This document shows, piece after piece, positions 5,556-15,064 of a DNA stretch of 27,717 nt. The notes under the pieces were generated by a model. The model was given only the letters and a program-made list of their open reading frames with translations. It was not told the DNA's origin and ran no database searches. Position 1 is the first letter of the stretch, and every line of letters begins with the position of its first letter. A program made the position numbers and the translations under genes. Source of the DNA: a virus. The stretch lies in the IMG/VR virus record IMGVR_UViG_3300025898_000032, positions 1 through 27,717 of that record; one strand, 5' to 3'.

Positions 5556-8500
5556 CTACCAGGTGACGACGTTGCCGTCGTCGAGCTGCCCGTGGATCGG
5601 GTCGTTGAGGATGAGGCCGAGGACAGTGAGGGTCGCGATGGAGGTGGGCATCAGGTCAAACGTGATGGCCCACTGCCCCTCCTTGTAGTTGACGAGCTGA
5701 TGCACGCCGATGATGGTCACGTCAAGCGAGATCGAGCTCGCGCCGACGGGGCGACGGTTGAGGGTGACGCGGTCCCCGATGTCGAGGCTCAGCAGGGTCG
5801 AGAAGAACGCCGAGTTTGCGCCCGGGGTGAAGGTGACGCTCTGCACGCGCTGCTTAGGCTGAGCGTACTGGCTGGCGAGCCAGTTCGCGAGGTCGATCGA
5901 CTGGGTGACGCTGCTGAAGAGGCTGGTCAGCTGCTGGCTGCGGTCCCCGTAGCTGCTGATGGAGGTCAGGTTCTTGACGTAGATGACGGGGCTGCTGACC
6001 GTCGTCTGCCCGAACGCGGGGGTTCCCTGGTGGGTAACCTGGATGTCGTTGTAGACGTACTGCGGGTCGTAGTCGAGCTCCACGTCGACGAGGTAGGGGA
6101 TCTCGCCGGCGGCCGTGTTCTCCCCGAAGACGGCTTGGACGCCGCGGTCGAGCGCGTGGTTGCGCGTGCGGTAGACGAGGTAGCCGTTCTTGTCGACGTA
6201 GAGCAGTGCCTGCTCGGTGGTTCCCACGTTGTCGATGGCCGCCGCGACGCCGGAGCCGTCGATCGTGGTCGCGCCGGCGAGCTGGCTCGTGCCCACGTCG
6301 TAGTACACGCGGTGCGGCACGGGCCACAGCATGTAGGAGAGGAGCCGGGACACGCGCCAGTCACCGAAGTCACCGGCGAGGGCGTTGATGCCGGTCTGGT
6401 TGTACGTGACGAGGCGCGAGAAGCTGAGCTCGCGGGGAAAGACGCAGATGTGGCTGACGCCCATGTTGCAGAAGTAGCCCGACTCGAAGCGGTCGGCGCG
6501 CCCAACGAAGCTGAAGTAGGACCAGTTCGTCGTCATGCTGTCCGTGCCGGTGAGGACCTCGGCGTTGCCGACGTAGAGCGTGAAGCCGGTGTTGTCGAAG
6601 TTGAGCATCATCGGCAACGTGATGTTGGTGCACGGGAACGCGCCCGGGGTGTGGTCGGTGGGGGTGCCGGCCGTGTTCCAGGTGGTGACGTTCGCGTGGA
6701 AGGACGTGTCGATCCAGACCTGGATGATGGGCCCGGTCTGGCCGATGGCGGTGAAGACGGCGTTGCGGGACTGGGTCGTGATGGGACCGCCGGGGGAGGG
6801 GATGCGCATCCACCACGCGACGCAGACGCCCTCGTTGATGGGCGGCAGGGGCGGCCCATTGTAGGTGAGCGTGAAGCCGACGTTGCCCTGGCTGGACAGG
6901 AGGCCCTTGAGCTCCCAGTTGGTGCCGGTGTCGCCCACGAGCTGAACGAGGTTGCTGCCGAAGGCCTGCGTGCTGTTGCCGGCGCCGTTCTTGGCCTCGA
7001 TGATCGTGAGCGGCGTCGAGTTGTTGCCGAGGCCGATGTTGACCACGGTGCTCGAGCTGTTGCCGTCGGCGCACGGCCAGTAGCCGACGGGGCTGTCGAG
7101 GAGGCGCTCGCCCTTGACGATGCTGGGAAGGATGCCGACGAACATGGCCCACGCGTCGACGCCGACGGCGTTGACCTGACCCCAGTGCGGGTCGGTCCAC
7201 ACCTCGGGCCACCGCTCCATGAAGCCGGTGAACACGGGATAGATCTTGCCCTGCCAGATGGCGGTGAGGCGGATGGGCGTGTAGGCCTGGATGGTGTAGG
7301 GGCTCGCCGGGTTGTTGGGGGTGAGGTAGCCATCGTCGTTGCGCAGCACGAAGTCGACCTCGGCGGACTCGAGCGAGTTGAGCTCGTACTGTCGGCCGCG
7401 CTTGAGGTTGTGGGACAGGAGCCGGTTGGAGATGTCGACGTACTGCAGCTGGTCGGGTGGCGTGCTGGAGGGGTAGCCGAACGCGGCCTCGAGCTTGAGG
7501 TAGGGCCAGTTCGCGTTGACCACGGCGGGCTGGGTTTGAGGGATCAGGCGAATCGCCGCGGTCGCGGTCGCGTCGCAGATGGAGACGCCGTTCTGCTGGG
7601 TGATGGTGCCGCGGCCGATGTACGTGTGGGCGCTGGTGGGCGGCGTGTTGTTCTGGGTCACCTTCAGGGTCGCGAACGCGGCCGCGGCCGGTGCGACGCC
7701 GATGACGAAGTTGTTGGTCCACGTGTTGCTGATCGTGCTGAACTGGGCGCTCGTCGAGGAGCTGATGGCGACGAGGCTCGAGTTGAGGAATGTCAGGGTG
7801 ACGGTGTAGCCGTTCCACGTCGCGGTTCCCGCGCCGAACAGGTAGGCGTCCGCCTGGTAGACGAACCCCGGCGTGACGGCCGGCGCGGCCGTCGTCGTGA
7901 TCTGCACGCTGTTCGTGCTGCTGGTCCCGTTGGGGGTCCACAGGGCGATGTTGTTCGACGTCAGGCGCGTGTCGGCGCTGTTGTTGGGCCACGAGAAGCC
8001 GCTGACCGCCGCGAGGGTCGCGTTGGTCGCGCTCCATCCCGAAGTGCCGGGGGCGAAGACGGGGTTGTTGTTGAGCGGATTGACCGAGTAGACCCGGGAG
8101 TTGTTGCCGCCGCTGGTGACCTGCGCCACGATGTTGACCGCGACGTCACCGAGCGTGTCGACGTTGTTGATGCTGTGAACCGTGTGGTCGTCGTAGGCGC
8201 TCCACCCGTTGAGAAGGACCTGGTCGATCGTCCAGGACGTGGCCCGGCTGGTCGCGGCCGCGGAGATGACGAGGTCGGTCTGCGAGGGCGTGGTGGTCAC
8301 GCCGGTCGCGGAGGAGAGAGCGAACGCGCTCGCGGTGGTGTCGACGTCGAGCCAGGACGGCATGCCGCTGACCTGCCACACCTGAGCCGCCATGCCGGTG
8401 ACCTGGCTGAGCGGCGCGATGGACACCTCGGTGGTCGACGCCGACACGTTGGGTGCGGCCCAGATGGCGACGCGCGCCGCGGAGCTGAACCCGCCGTTGG

Positions 8501-9662
8501 GCACGAGGGTCACCTGGGACGCGTACATGATGTCCCACGGCTTGGGGTTCGCGAACATGACGACGCCGACGCCGACGAACGCGGCGTTCGTCGGCGCCTG
8601 GCCCGCGACCGTCACCTGCGACCACTCACCCTGCGGCGCGAAGGAGCTGTTGGAGTAGGTGGTGGAGATGAACACCTTGGAGCCGTCGTACCAGTTGAGC
8701 GCCGTCGCGACGTAGTAGTACCCGGTGGGCGAGTAGAAGTACGCGTTGCCGGTGTAGAACAGGGACGGCGTGATCCCCACCAGGTCAGCGGTGTCCGTCA
8801 TCAGGCTGACTTGGCTCGACGTGCCGCTGGGCGAGATCTTGATCGACGGCAGGTTGTTGAGCGTCTCCGCGGTGGAGGACGTGAACGTCGCCCCGGAACC
8901 GGTCCAGCCGGTCAGGGGCGCGTTCACGGCGAAGTACGGGTTGACGTTGAGCACCGTCTGCTCGGCGAGGCCCGCGTTCGACGCGTACCAGATGTTGGCC
9001 GCGGTGGGCGTGCCGCCGGCGGCCACGGTCACCGTCGCGGTCACCGCGGTGCCGGGTGCCTTCGCGCTGGTGACCACCTGGGTCCAGGTCTGGGCGCTGA
9101 CGACGTTGTCCGCCCCCGTCACTGTGGAGATGACAGTGCCGCCGCCGTCGTACCAGGTGATGTCCACGTGCACGTGGGACTCGGCGCTCGTGAACCACAC
9201 GTAGGCGGAGCCGGTGACGAGGTTGTAGCGGATGTTCGAGATGTTGACCTTGCCGCTGGTGATCGACACCGTGGCGCTGGTGCCGTTGTTGACGACCTGG
9301 CCCGCGAAGGCGTTGTTGCCGAGGGTGCGCGCGGCGCTCGCGGTCAGGGTGCCGTTGGTCGCGGTCCAGCCGGTCGTCGTGCCGCTCTGAAAGCTGTAGT
9401 TCTGGTTGAGCAGGAACGTCGCGCTCGTGGGGGACACGGGAGACGTCGCGACGGGCACCCAGTAGTTGCTGCCGTCGTCGCCGACGCTGATCGACGCGGG
9501 AAGCTGAGGCACCTCGTGCCAACCCACGAACGCGAACAGCCAGTTGCCGCCGCTGACGCTGCTGATCGCGATGTTCAGCATCTGGTTGCTGGGCTGCGTC
9601 GTGGTGTAGATGTCCGGCACCGACCACGAGCCGCCCCACGTGTTGGTGACCACGGGGGCCAT
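5556..9662 (-). CDS. Large minor tail protein with carbohydrate-binding-like modules and a LamG-like domain
   Basis: This is a 1368-residue virion protein. Residues 1-80 and about 391-520 look like two halves of one tail domain (NWLFAFVGWHE...SISVGDDGSNYW, then ARVAIWAAPNVSAS). Two jelly-roll modules are inserted between them (about 83-233 and 238-387), each with a GWT...W(Y/D)DG...W(T/S)QV pattern like CenC-type carbohydrate-binding modules. A third related module lies at 527-688. About 725-850 looks like a baseplate or tail-hub segment. Residues 855-1080 look like a laminin G/concanavalin-like fold (SPVGYWP start), and the remainder resembles other siphovirus tail proteins. The ATG overlaps the tape-measure stop (ATGA), with GAGGGAG upstream. 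The protein is likely to bind host surface glycan. Confidence 0.75.
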   Translation of the reverse strand: MAPVVTNTWGGSWSVPDIYTTTQPSNQMLNIAISSVSGGNWLFAFVGWHEVPQLPASISVGDDGSNYWVPVATSPVSPTSATFLLNQNYSFQSGTTTGWTATNGTLTASAARTLGNNAFAGQVVNNGTSATVSITSGKVNISNIRYNLVTGSAYVWFTSAESHVHVDITWYDGGGTVISTVTGADNVVSAQTWTQVVTSAKAPGTAVTATVTVAAGGTPTAANIWYASNAGLAEQTVLNVNPYFAVNAPLTGWTGSGATFTSSTAETLNNLPSIKISPSGTSSQVSLMTDTADLVGITPSLFYTGNAYFYSPTGYYYVATALNWYDGSKVFISTTYSNSSFAPQGEWSQVTVAGQAPTNAAFVGVGVVMFANPKPWDIMYASQVTLVPNGGFSSAARVAIWAAPNVSASTTEVSIAPLSQVTGMAAQVWQVSGMPSWLDVDTTASAFALSSATGVTTTPSQTDLVISAAATSRATSWTIDQVLLNGWSAYDDHTVHSINNVDTLGDVAVNIVAQVTSGGNNSRVYSVNPLNNNPVFAPGTSGWSATNATLAAVSGFSWPNNSADTRLTSNNIALWTPNGTSSTNSVQITTTAAPAVTPGFVYQADAYLFGAGTATWNGYTVTLTFLNSSLVAISSSTSAQFSTISNTWTNNFVIGVAPAAAAFATLKVTQNNTPPTSAHTYIGRGTITQQNGVSICDATATAAIRLIPQTQPAVVNANWPYLKLEAAFGYPSSTPPDQLQYVDISNRLLSHNLKRGRQYELNSLESAEVDFVLRNDDGYLTPNNPASPYTIQAYTPIRLTAIWQGKIYPVFTGFMERWPEVWTDPHWGQVNAVGVDAWAMFVGILPSIVKGERLLDSPVGYWPCADGNSSSTVVNIGLGNNSTPLTIIEAKNGAGNSTQAFGSNLVQLVGDTGTNWELKGLLSSQGNVGFTLTYNGPPLPPINEGVCVAWWMRIPSPGGPITTQSRNAVFTAIGQTGPIIQVWIDTSFHANVTTWNTAGTPTDHTPGAFPCTNITLPMMLNFDNTGFTLYVGNAEVLTGTDSMTTNWSYFSFVGRADRFESGYFCNMGVSHICVFPRELSFSRLVTYNQTGINALAGDFGDWRVSRLLSYMLWPVPHRVYYDVGTSQLAGATTIDGSGVAAAIDNVGTTEQALLYVDKNGYLVYRTRNHALDRGVQAVFGENTAAGEIPYLVDVELDYDPQYVYNDIQVTHQGTPAFGQTTVSSPVIYVKNLTSISSYGDRSQQLTSLFSSVTQSIDLANWLASQYAQPKQRVQSVTFTPGANSAFFSTLLSLDIGDRVTLNRRPVGASSISLDVTIIGVHQLVNYKEGQWAITFDLMPTSIATLTVLGLILNDPIHGQLDDGNVVTW

Positions 9663-12600
9663 CAGGCGCTCCCTCGACCGAAGAGGGACAGGCCGTTGGT
9701 GGGGTTTCGCAGGTTGTAGCGCAGCGTCTGGGTTTGGGTGAGCTCCCGCAGCTGCTTCTCCGCGATCACCGAACCCTGCACGTTGTTGTTGATGACGAGG
9801 ATGCCGCCGCCCGCGCCGCCGGCGGCGAGGCCGGCGGCGCCGCTGGGCAGGCCGAGGCCGAGTGGCGTCGTGGCGCCGCTGAGACCCGCGGTGAGGGTTC
9901 CCTTGACGGCGCTGACGGCGGACGTGATGAGGTGGGAGTTGCTGGTCATGCCGAGGGCGATGCCCTCCACGATGCCGATGCCGACGGTGTCGGCCATGAC
10001 CTTGGACGGCGAGTTGATGCCGAGGGCGTCCATGAAGCCCTGCTTGACGGCGCTGGCGAAGTCGGCGATGTTGCTCATCAGCCAGTTCCAGCCGCTGGTG
10101 ATGCCGGACCACAGGCCGTGCACGATGTCGGCACCGGCGCTGAGAAGCCAGCTGCCCGCCGACTGCATCGGGTTCTTCACCGCGTTCTTGACGCTGTTGC
10201 CGCCGCCGGCCATGATGTTGGCGATGTCCCCGATCTTGTGCATGATGCCGTCGATGAAGCCCTGCACGAGGTCGCGGGCGGTGTTCTCGAGCCAGTGGTA
10301 CGCGTCGCTGACCCAGCCCCTGATCTGGTTGGGGAGGTTCTGCCACCAGTTCTTGAGGTCGGTGAGCTTCTGGGCGAGGCCGTTGATGAAGCCGTTGACC
10401 GTGTCCTTGCCGGTCGTCAGCATCCACACGCCGGCGTCGGCGGCGGCCTTCTTGATCTCGTTTGGGAGCTGGGTCGTGAAGAAGTCGGTGATCGACTTGA
10501 CCTTGCTGTTGATGCCCTGACCGAGGTTGAGCATGAGGTCGCTGCCCCACTTGAACGCCTCACCGGCCGCGTGGCCGAGCGCGTAGCCGATGATGGTGGG
10601 CATGTTCTTGAACAGGAAGCCGATGTCATCCAGGGTGCTCTTGACCTTGTCCCTCAGGGCCTGCATGGCCGCGCTCCACGCGGTCTGGATGTCCTTCTTG
10701 AGCTGGTCGACTGCCGTGGTGAAGAAGCCGGGGACGCTGTTGATGATCCGACCGAGGGTGATGAAGCCGTCCTGCGCGTGCTGAGGCAGCTGAAGCAGCG
10801 GGGTGATGAGGTCGTTGGCCTTGGTCGTGAGGTTGACGAAGGACTTCGCGGCGACGTCGAGGCCACTCGCGGCGAGGTTGAGGATGGCCGAGCCGATCTT
10901 GGCCGTGGCGTTGACGAAGGGCTCGGCGTCCTTGACCAGCTCGGTCAGGTTCTTGATGATCGGGACGAGCGAGGGAAGCGCGTCCTCGAACGCCTTCGCG
11001 AGGTTGATGACGGGCGGGATGAGGTCCGGCAGGACCTTCGCGATCTCCTTGAGGATCTCGTTGGCGAGGTCGGTGAGCGGCGGCAGCAGCGGCGTGAGGC
11101 CGTCGAGCAGGTTCTGAAACGCCTGTCCGAGATCGTTGCCGAGCTCGTCGGCGATCTTCTGCACCGTGGGCAGCAGCGGCTCGAGCGCCCTCAGAAAGTC
11201 GTCGATGTAGGTGACGACGACGGCGAGCGGCGGCGCGATGATCTTGAGCGCGTCGACGAGCAGCGAGCCGATGACCTTGACGAGGTCGTTGAAGACGGCG
11301 GCGAGCGGCCCCATGACCGGCCTCAGCGCCTGGAACGCGTCACCGATGGTCTTGATGATGCCCTTGAAGGCCTCGCCGATGTCGGTGTTCTTCGCCATGT
11401 CCTGAAAGGCGGTATTCAGCATCTTGAACAGGTCGATCGCGGCCGGCATCATGACGTTGCCGATGCTGATCGCCGTGGTCTCGAGCTGGGCCTTGAACTG
11501 CGAGAACACGAAGCTAAGGTTGTTCTGCACCTCGGAGAAGCCGACGACGTTGCCCTGGGCATCGGCGGTCGCGCCGCCGACCTTCGCGATGGCGGCGCTG
11601 AGGGTGTCGGCGTCGCCGCTCGTGACCTCGAGCGCGGCCTGCAGGCCGGGGGACGTGCCGATCAGCTTCTTCATCGCCTCAGGGACGGTCTGCCCCACGG
11701 CGGCGGCGTTCTTCTCCGCGACCTGCCGCAGCCACTCGAGGGTGCCGGAGAGCCCGTCCGTGCCGAGGTGCTGTCGCACGTCATCGGTCGTGATGTTGAG
11801 CTCGCCGAACTCCTTCTTCATCTGGTTCGTGGGGGCGATGAGGCTCTTGATCGCGGCGGCGACGTCCTGGGCGGCGCGCTGGGCGGTCGTGCCCTTCGCG
11901 GTCATCGCGGCCTCGACCGTGGCCACGTCCTGGAAGCTGAGGCCCACCGATTGGGCGATGGGCAGGACCGTGGAGAGGGACTTCGAGAAGGCGTCGAAGT
12001 TGGTCTTGCCGAAGGAGATGGCGGTGACCATCTTGCTGGTGATGTCGCCGGCCTGGTCCGCGGTGAGGTTGTAGTCCTTCATGACCGTGGTGACGGCGTC
12101 GGCGACGTGGGTCAGGTCGGCGCCCTCGTCCTTGGCGCCCTCCGCGGCGGCCTGCATGACCTTGAGGCCGTCCGCGGCGTGGTAGCCGGCGGACTCGATG
12201 GGGTACATCGCCGCGGCCAGCTGGTTCGCGGTGAAGCCGACCTTCGAGGACATGTCGAGCAGGCCCTGGCTGACCATGCCCGTCGCCTGCTGCGACTCGC
12301 CGGCGCTGGTGACGAGCCGGGTGACGGCGGCCTGGAAGTCGCCGGCCATCGTGAGGCTTCCGGCCGCGACCCCGGCGACGGCGATGCCGGTCTTCTCGGC
12401 GAGGCCCGCGATGGTGGCGCCGACGCCGTCGAGCAGGCCACTGGAGGCGGAGGCTCTCGACGCGGCGCCCTCGCTCGCGGCCGCCGCGGCGTCCTGGGAG
12501 GCCGCGGCGGCGTCGGCGGCGGCACCGAGGCGGTCGAAGGAGGCCGCGGCCTCGTCGGCGGCAACCGCGATCGCGGTCGCGGACTCCTCCATCGCGGCCG

Positions 12601-12775
12601 ACGCCTCCGTCGCCGCGGACGCGATGGTCGCGGCGAACTCGTCCACCATCGCGCTGGCGTCGACCATGGCCGCGTCGAGCTCCGTGAGGGACTCGATCGA
12701 GACCTGCATGCCCTCGAGCCACTGCGCGGTGTTGACGATGAGGTCGAGGACCGCGGGAGGCAGCTCCTCAGCCAC
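9662..12775 (-). CDS. Tail tape measure protein
   Basis: The protein has 1037 residues. An Ala/Glu-rich coiled-coil N-terminus (about 30-110) is followed by a TP901-type tape-measure core (about 143-340, with GDFQAAVTRLVTSAG and MYPIESAGYHAADGLKVMQ). Long hydrophobic helices broken by regular prolines follow (about 500-620), then a C-terminal region with GINSPSKVM. At about 1.5 angstroms per residue the tail would be roughly 150 nm long. I chose GTG at 12775 because GAGG at 12785-12788 lies nine bases upstream; a GTG at 12790 would add five residues but has no ribosome binding site. The N-terminus overlaps the preceding gene by eight bases. Its place after the chaperones and before the minor tail gene is canonical. 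Confidence 0.93.
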   Translation of the reverse strand: MAEELPPAVLDLIVNTAQWLEGMQVSIESLTELDAAMVDASAMVDEFAATIASAATEASAAMEESATAIAVAADEAAASFDRLGAAADAAAASQDAAAAASEGAASRASASSGLLDGVGATIAGLAEKTGIAVAGVAAGSLTMAGDFQAAVTRLVTSAGESQQATGMVSQGLLDMSSKVGFTANQLAAAMYPIESAGYHAADGLKVMQAAAEGAKDEGADLTHVADAVTTVMKDYNLTADQAGDITSKMVTAISFGKTNFDAFSKSLSTVLPIAQSVGLSFQDVATVEAAMTAKGTTAQRAAQDVAAAIKSLIAPTNQMKKEFGELNITTDDVRQHLGTDGLSGTLEWLRQVAEKNAAAVGQTVPEAMKKLIGTSPGLQAALEVTSGDADTLSAAIAKVGGATADAQGNVVGFSEVQNNLSFVFSQFKAQLETTAISIGNVMMPAAIDLFKMLNTAFQDMAKNTDIGEAFKGIIKTIGDAFQALRPVMGPLAAVFNDLVKVIGSLLVDALKIIAPPLAVVVTYIDDFLRALEPLLPTVQKIADELGNDLGQAFQNLLDGLTPLLPPLTDLANEILKEIAKVLPDLIPPVINLAKAFEDALPSLVPIIKNLTELVKDAEPFVNATAKIGSAILNLAASGLDVAAKSFVNLTTKANDLITPLLQLPQHAQDGFITLGRIINSVPGFFTTAVDQLKKDIQTAWSAAMQALRDKVKSTLDDIGFLFKNMPTIIGYALGHAAGEAFKWGSDLMLNLGQGINSKVKSITDFFTTQLPNEIKKAAADAGVWMLTTGKDTVNGFINGLAQKLTDLKNWWQNLPNQIRGWVSDAYHWLENTARDLVQGFIDGIMHKIGDIANIMAGGGNSVKNAVKNPMQSAGSWLLSAGADIVHGLWSGITSGWNWLMSNIADFASAVKQGFMDALGINSPSKVMADTVGIGIVEGIALGMTSNSHLITSAVSAVKGTLTAGLSGATTPLGLGLPSGAAGLAAGGAGGGILVINNNVQGSVIAEKQLRELTQTQTLRYNLRNPTNGLSLFGRGSA

Positions 12776-13193
12776 CGCTGATCGCCTCACCGATCACGAC
12801 GAGCGCGACCTCGTAGGCCTCGGTGGCCGCGGCCTCCCAGGCCGGGATCAGGTAGGGTCGGGAGGGAAGCTCGGTCGAGTAGCCGGGTCCCGCCGTGCCA
12901 CCGAGCTCCTGGATGCGGGCGTAGGGCGCCGTGGCGCCCACCTGGACGACGCCGTCGCCGAGCACGCTGACCTCGAGGCTGCCGGCCAGGCGGCCGGTGA
13001 TCATCGCCGGTGGCTCACCCGGTGGTGCGGGGGTGGGAGTGCCGAGCGCGTGGGAGGTGCGGGTGAGCTGGGTGCGGGCCTCCCGGGCCACGGCCTCACC
13101 CATCGCCTCGGCGGCCGGCGTGGCCGCGGCCACGCCGGCGGTCATGATCAGACCGAGCGCGTCGATCGCCGCCCGGGCCCCGGTGCTCGCCAC
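12768..13193 (-). CDS. HK97 gp10-like tail completion protein
   Basis: The 141-residue protein has a helical N-terminal half (MGEAVAREARTQLTR). The pattern PPAMITGRLAGSLEVSV...VGATAPYARIQELGG...PSRPYLIPAWE is characteristic of HK97 gp10-type proteins, which complete the tail or head-tail interface. Two GTG codons are available. GTG 13193 is preferred because AGGAGG at 13199-13204 lies five bases upstream, while it overlaps the alternative GTG at 13199. The gene sits between the tail chaperones and the tape measure, whereas gp10-like genes usually precede the major tail protein, so its position is unusual. Confidence 0.72.
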   Translation of the reverse strand: MASTGARAAIDALGLIMTAGVAAATPAAEAMGEAVAREARTQLTRTSHALGTPTPAPPGEPPAMITGRLAGSLEVSVLGDGVVQVGATAPYARIQELGGTAGPGYSTELPSRPYLIPAWEAAATEAYEVALVVIGEAISGG

Positions 13194-13195
13194 GG

Positions 13196-13779
13196 TCACC
13201 TCCTGATCGGTCCGTGCGTGGAGTTGGCTTGCTGCTTGCTGCGGAACTCGTGGGCCTCGTGCGCCGCCTCCTCCACGGTCGGCAGCCACTCGAGGGCCTC
13301 GATGGGTAGGGCGTCAACCTGGTCCGGGGTCCAGCCGTAGACCTTCGCGTACCAACGCCACAGGAGCACCCGCTCCGGCATCCCCTCCGGCAGGGGCACG
13401 TGCTGTTGCCCCTGGCTGAGGAAGAAGGCGACTAGCCGGCGGCGGGCGTCTCGCGGTTTGGGAGCTTGGCCGTCACCCGCTTGAGGAGGGCGTCGGTCTT
13501 GGCGTGGAGCTCCAGGTAGTCGTCGAGGTCCAGGGCGGCGACCGCGTCGACGCCGCCGCCCTGGCTCGGGATCGGCTCGGGGTAGGACCACCCCGTGATG
13601 ATGTTCGCGAGCAGGGTGTCATGCATGCGGTCGGTGAGGTCGCCGCCCACCTCCTGCTCGATGCGGTCGTCACCCTGCTTGACCGTGATGCGAACCAGGG
13701 TGTTGACCGCGGTGCGGTCGCCGCCCTGCAGCCTGTCTCGAACCTCGACCCAGCTGCCGCTGGACAGCTCCACTCGCAT
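13196..13779 (-). CDS. Tail assembly chaperone, frameshifted long form (GT type)
   Basis: The long chaperone is made when ribosomes slip -1 at CCCAAAC (13456-13462). It reads the first 108 codons of the short form, then switches to the frame ending at 13196, giving about 194 residues. The extension (PRDARRRLVAFFLSQGQ onward) has no good start of its own. It contains a WRWYAKVYGWTPDQV segment typical of second chaperone halves. The frame change computed from the stop positions is exactly -1. As in lambda gpG/gpGT, both forms are expected to coat the tape measure during tail assembly. Confidence 0.85.
13432..13779 (-). CDS. Tail assembly chaperone, short form (G type)
   Basis: The 115-residue protein starts MRVELSSGSWVEVRDRL and holds a helix-rich region (DLDDYLELHAKTDALLKRVTAKLP) just before the frameshift site. 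Its stop (TAG at 13432) is eight codons beyond the slippery heptamer. The ATG at 13779 has GGAGGAG upstream and follows the major tail protein gene by 12 bases. Place, size and the -1 slip into a second overlapping frame before a tape-measure gene identify it, although the sequence itself is divergent. Confidence 0.85.
   Translation of the reverse strand: MRVELSSGSWVEVRDRLQGGDRTAVNTLVRITVKQGDDRIEQEVGGDLTDRMHDTLLANIITGWSYPEPIPSQGGGVDAVAALDLDDYLELHAKTDALLKRVTAKLPNRETPAAG
13456..13462 (-). other. Programmed -1 frameshift slippery site CCCAAAC
   Basis: On the minus strand the heptamer reads C CCA AAC in the zero frame, a canonical X XXY YYZ site (CCC, AAA, C). Re-pairing gives CCC AAA, and the next codon is CCG. 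The zero-frame stop lies 21 bases downstream, and the -1 frame stays open for 86 codons. Confidence 0.87.
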
Positions 13780-13791
13780 AGCTCCTCCGAC

Positions 13792-15018
13792 CTAGTACGG
13801 CGCGTAGTTGTTGGTGACGATGACGGTGACGGGGCCGAGGCCGCCGGAGCCGCCGCTGTTGTTGCTGTTGGCGACGGCCGTGATGCCATCGTCGTAGCCG
13901 ACGAGGACGCCGCCGCGGTTGATCTTGGACTTGATGAACGCGGCCTGAGCCATCACGAACGTGTAGTTGATGTGGCTGGTGCCGCTGAGGCCGTTGTCGA
14001 CGTTGATGACGACGGCCGGCTGGGTGTTGTTCAGGTACTGCAGGAGGGCGGTCTCGTCGTAGGCGACGCTGAAGTTCAGGGTGCCGGACGCGTCGAGGGG
14101 GCCGCGGGCGATGATGTACGGGTTCTGGAAGCCCTGGTTGGTCCAGTAGACCTGCAGCGTGCGCTTGATCGTCATGGCCCACTGGCCGATGTCGTAGATC
14201 GCGGACGAGCCGATCGTGATGTTGGTGCGCCAGGCCGGGATCGGCACCACGAAGTTGCTGCTGATGGTGGGGGTCGAGGCGGCGGGCTGGCTGATCCAGG
14301 AGTTGCCGGACACCTTCGCCATGAACAGCGCCTCGGCGCTGCCGGTGAAGTCGATCTGGCTGACGCACAGGGACGGGTAGGACCGCGCGCCCACCGTGGT
14401 GGTGAGGGCGGTATAGTCCGTCGCGGTGTGGGTGGGCGGCTGGCCGGTGCCGCTGTTGAGGATGTTGAACCGGTGCGTGTAGGACCCGGACACCGTCTGC
14501 ACGGTGGCGTTGTTGGCGTGGTTGAACCGCAGCGGGTAGCCGGTGAACGTGAGCGAGTTGCCGGCGGCCGCGGAGAGCTTGACCACCTCGGCGAGGTTGC
14601 CGACGTCGATCTGCACGTTCTGGCTGGCGGCGAAACCGGCGGTCGTGGCGACGGTGACGTTGGTGTTGCCGGCCGAGCTGGCCGCGGACGTGTTGGAGGT
14701 GCCGCCGATGGCGGGCTGGCCGCTGGTGGACAGGTCGCCGAACGCGTTGTCGAGGAAGTAGCCGTAGACGTCGCCGAAGACGGGGCCGCCGTAGTTGAAC
14801 GTCGCGTCCTCGACGCCCTGGATCTCCTGGTAGACGAGGGCCATGGAGCCGCGGATCGCCTCGTCGGGGAGGTACTTGACGAGGTCCTCGGGCTCGTAGG
14901 TGCCCTTGTCGAGGGGGATCGTGACGACCGGCAGGACCGGGTTGCCGACGGTGGTCTCGCGGGCGATCCCCAGCCAGGTCTTGGTGGAGGGCGAGACGAA
15001 GGGTGGGATGTTGCTCAT
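13792..15018 (-). CDS. Major tail protein
   Basis: The 408-residue protein directly precedes the tail chaperones, the standard place for the tail tube subunit. The N-terminus (TKTWLGIARETTVGNPV) and segments such as IRGSMALVYQEIQGVEDATF resemble actinophage tail tube proteins. Residues about 112-178 carry an extra beta module with LAEVVKLSAAAGNSLTF, also present in two other proteins of the window (16022-16969 and 23711-24214). The C-terminal part is Gly/Asn/Ser-rich and ends NNYAPY. The ATG at 15018 has GGAGG upstream. Confidence is high from context; individual domain edges are approximate. Confidence 0.82.
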   Translation of the reverse strand: MSNIPPFVSPSTKTWLGIARETTVGNPVLPVVTIPLDKGTYEPEDLVKYLPDEAIRGSMALVYQEIQGVEDATFNYGGPVFGDVYGYFLDNAFGDLSTSGQPAIGGTSNTSAASSAGNTNVTVATTAGFAASQNVQIDVGNLAEVVKLSAAAGNSLTFTGYPLRFNHANNATVQTVSGSYTHRFNILNSGTGQPPTHTATDYTALTTTVGARSYPSLCVSQIDFTGSAEALFMAKVSGNSWISQPAASTPTISSNFVVPIPAWRTNITIGSSAIYDIGQWAMTIKRTLQVYWTNQGFQNPYIIARGPLDASGTLNFSVAYDETALLQYLNNTQPAVVINVDNGLSGTSHINYTFVMAQAAFIKSKINRGGVLVGYDDGITAVANSNNSGGSGGLGPVTVIVTNNYAPY

Positions 15019-15064
15019 CGAGCGCCTCCAGTCGGGATGGCTGAGGTCACACAGCTCCTTCTCA

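Noticed and set aside
5592-9719. Very long stop-free frame on the + strand opposite the minor tail gene
   Set aside because: It is the mirror of third-position GC bias in the real gene: Val/Asp/Gly/Arg-rich with no domain pattern.
9734-12781. Long stop-free + strand frame opposite the tape measure gene
   Set aside because: Same antisense artefact; low-complexity Asp/Val/Gly/Arg composition while the minus strand gives a clear tape measure protein.
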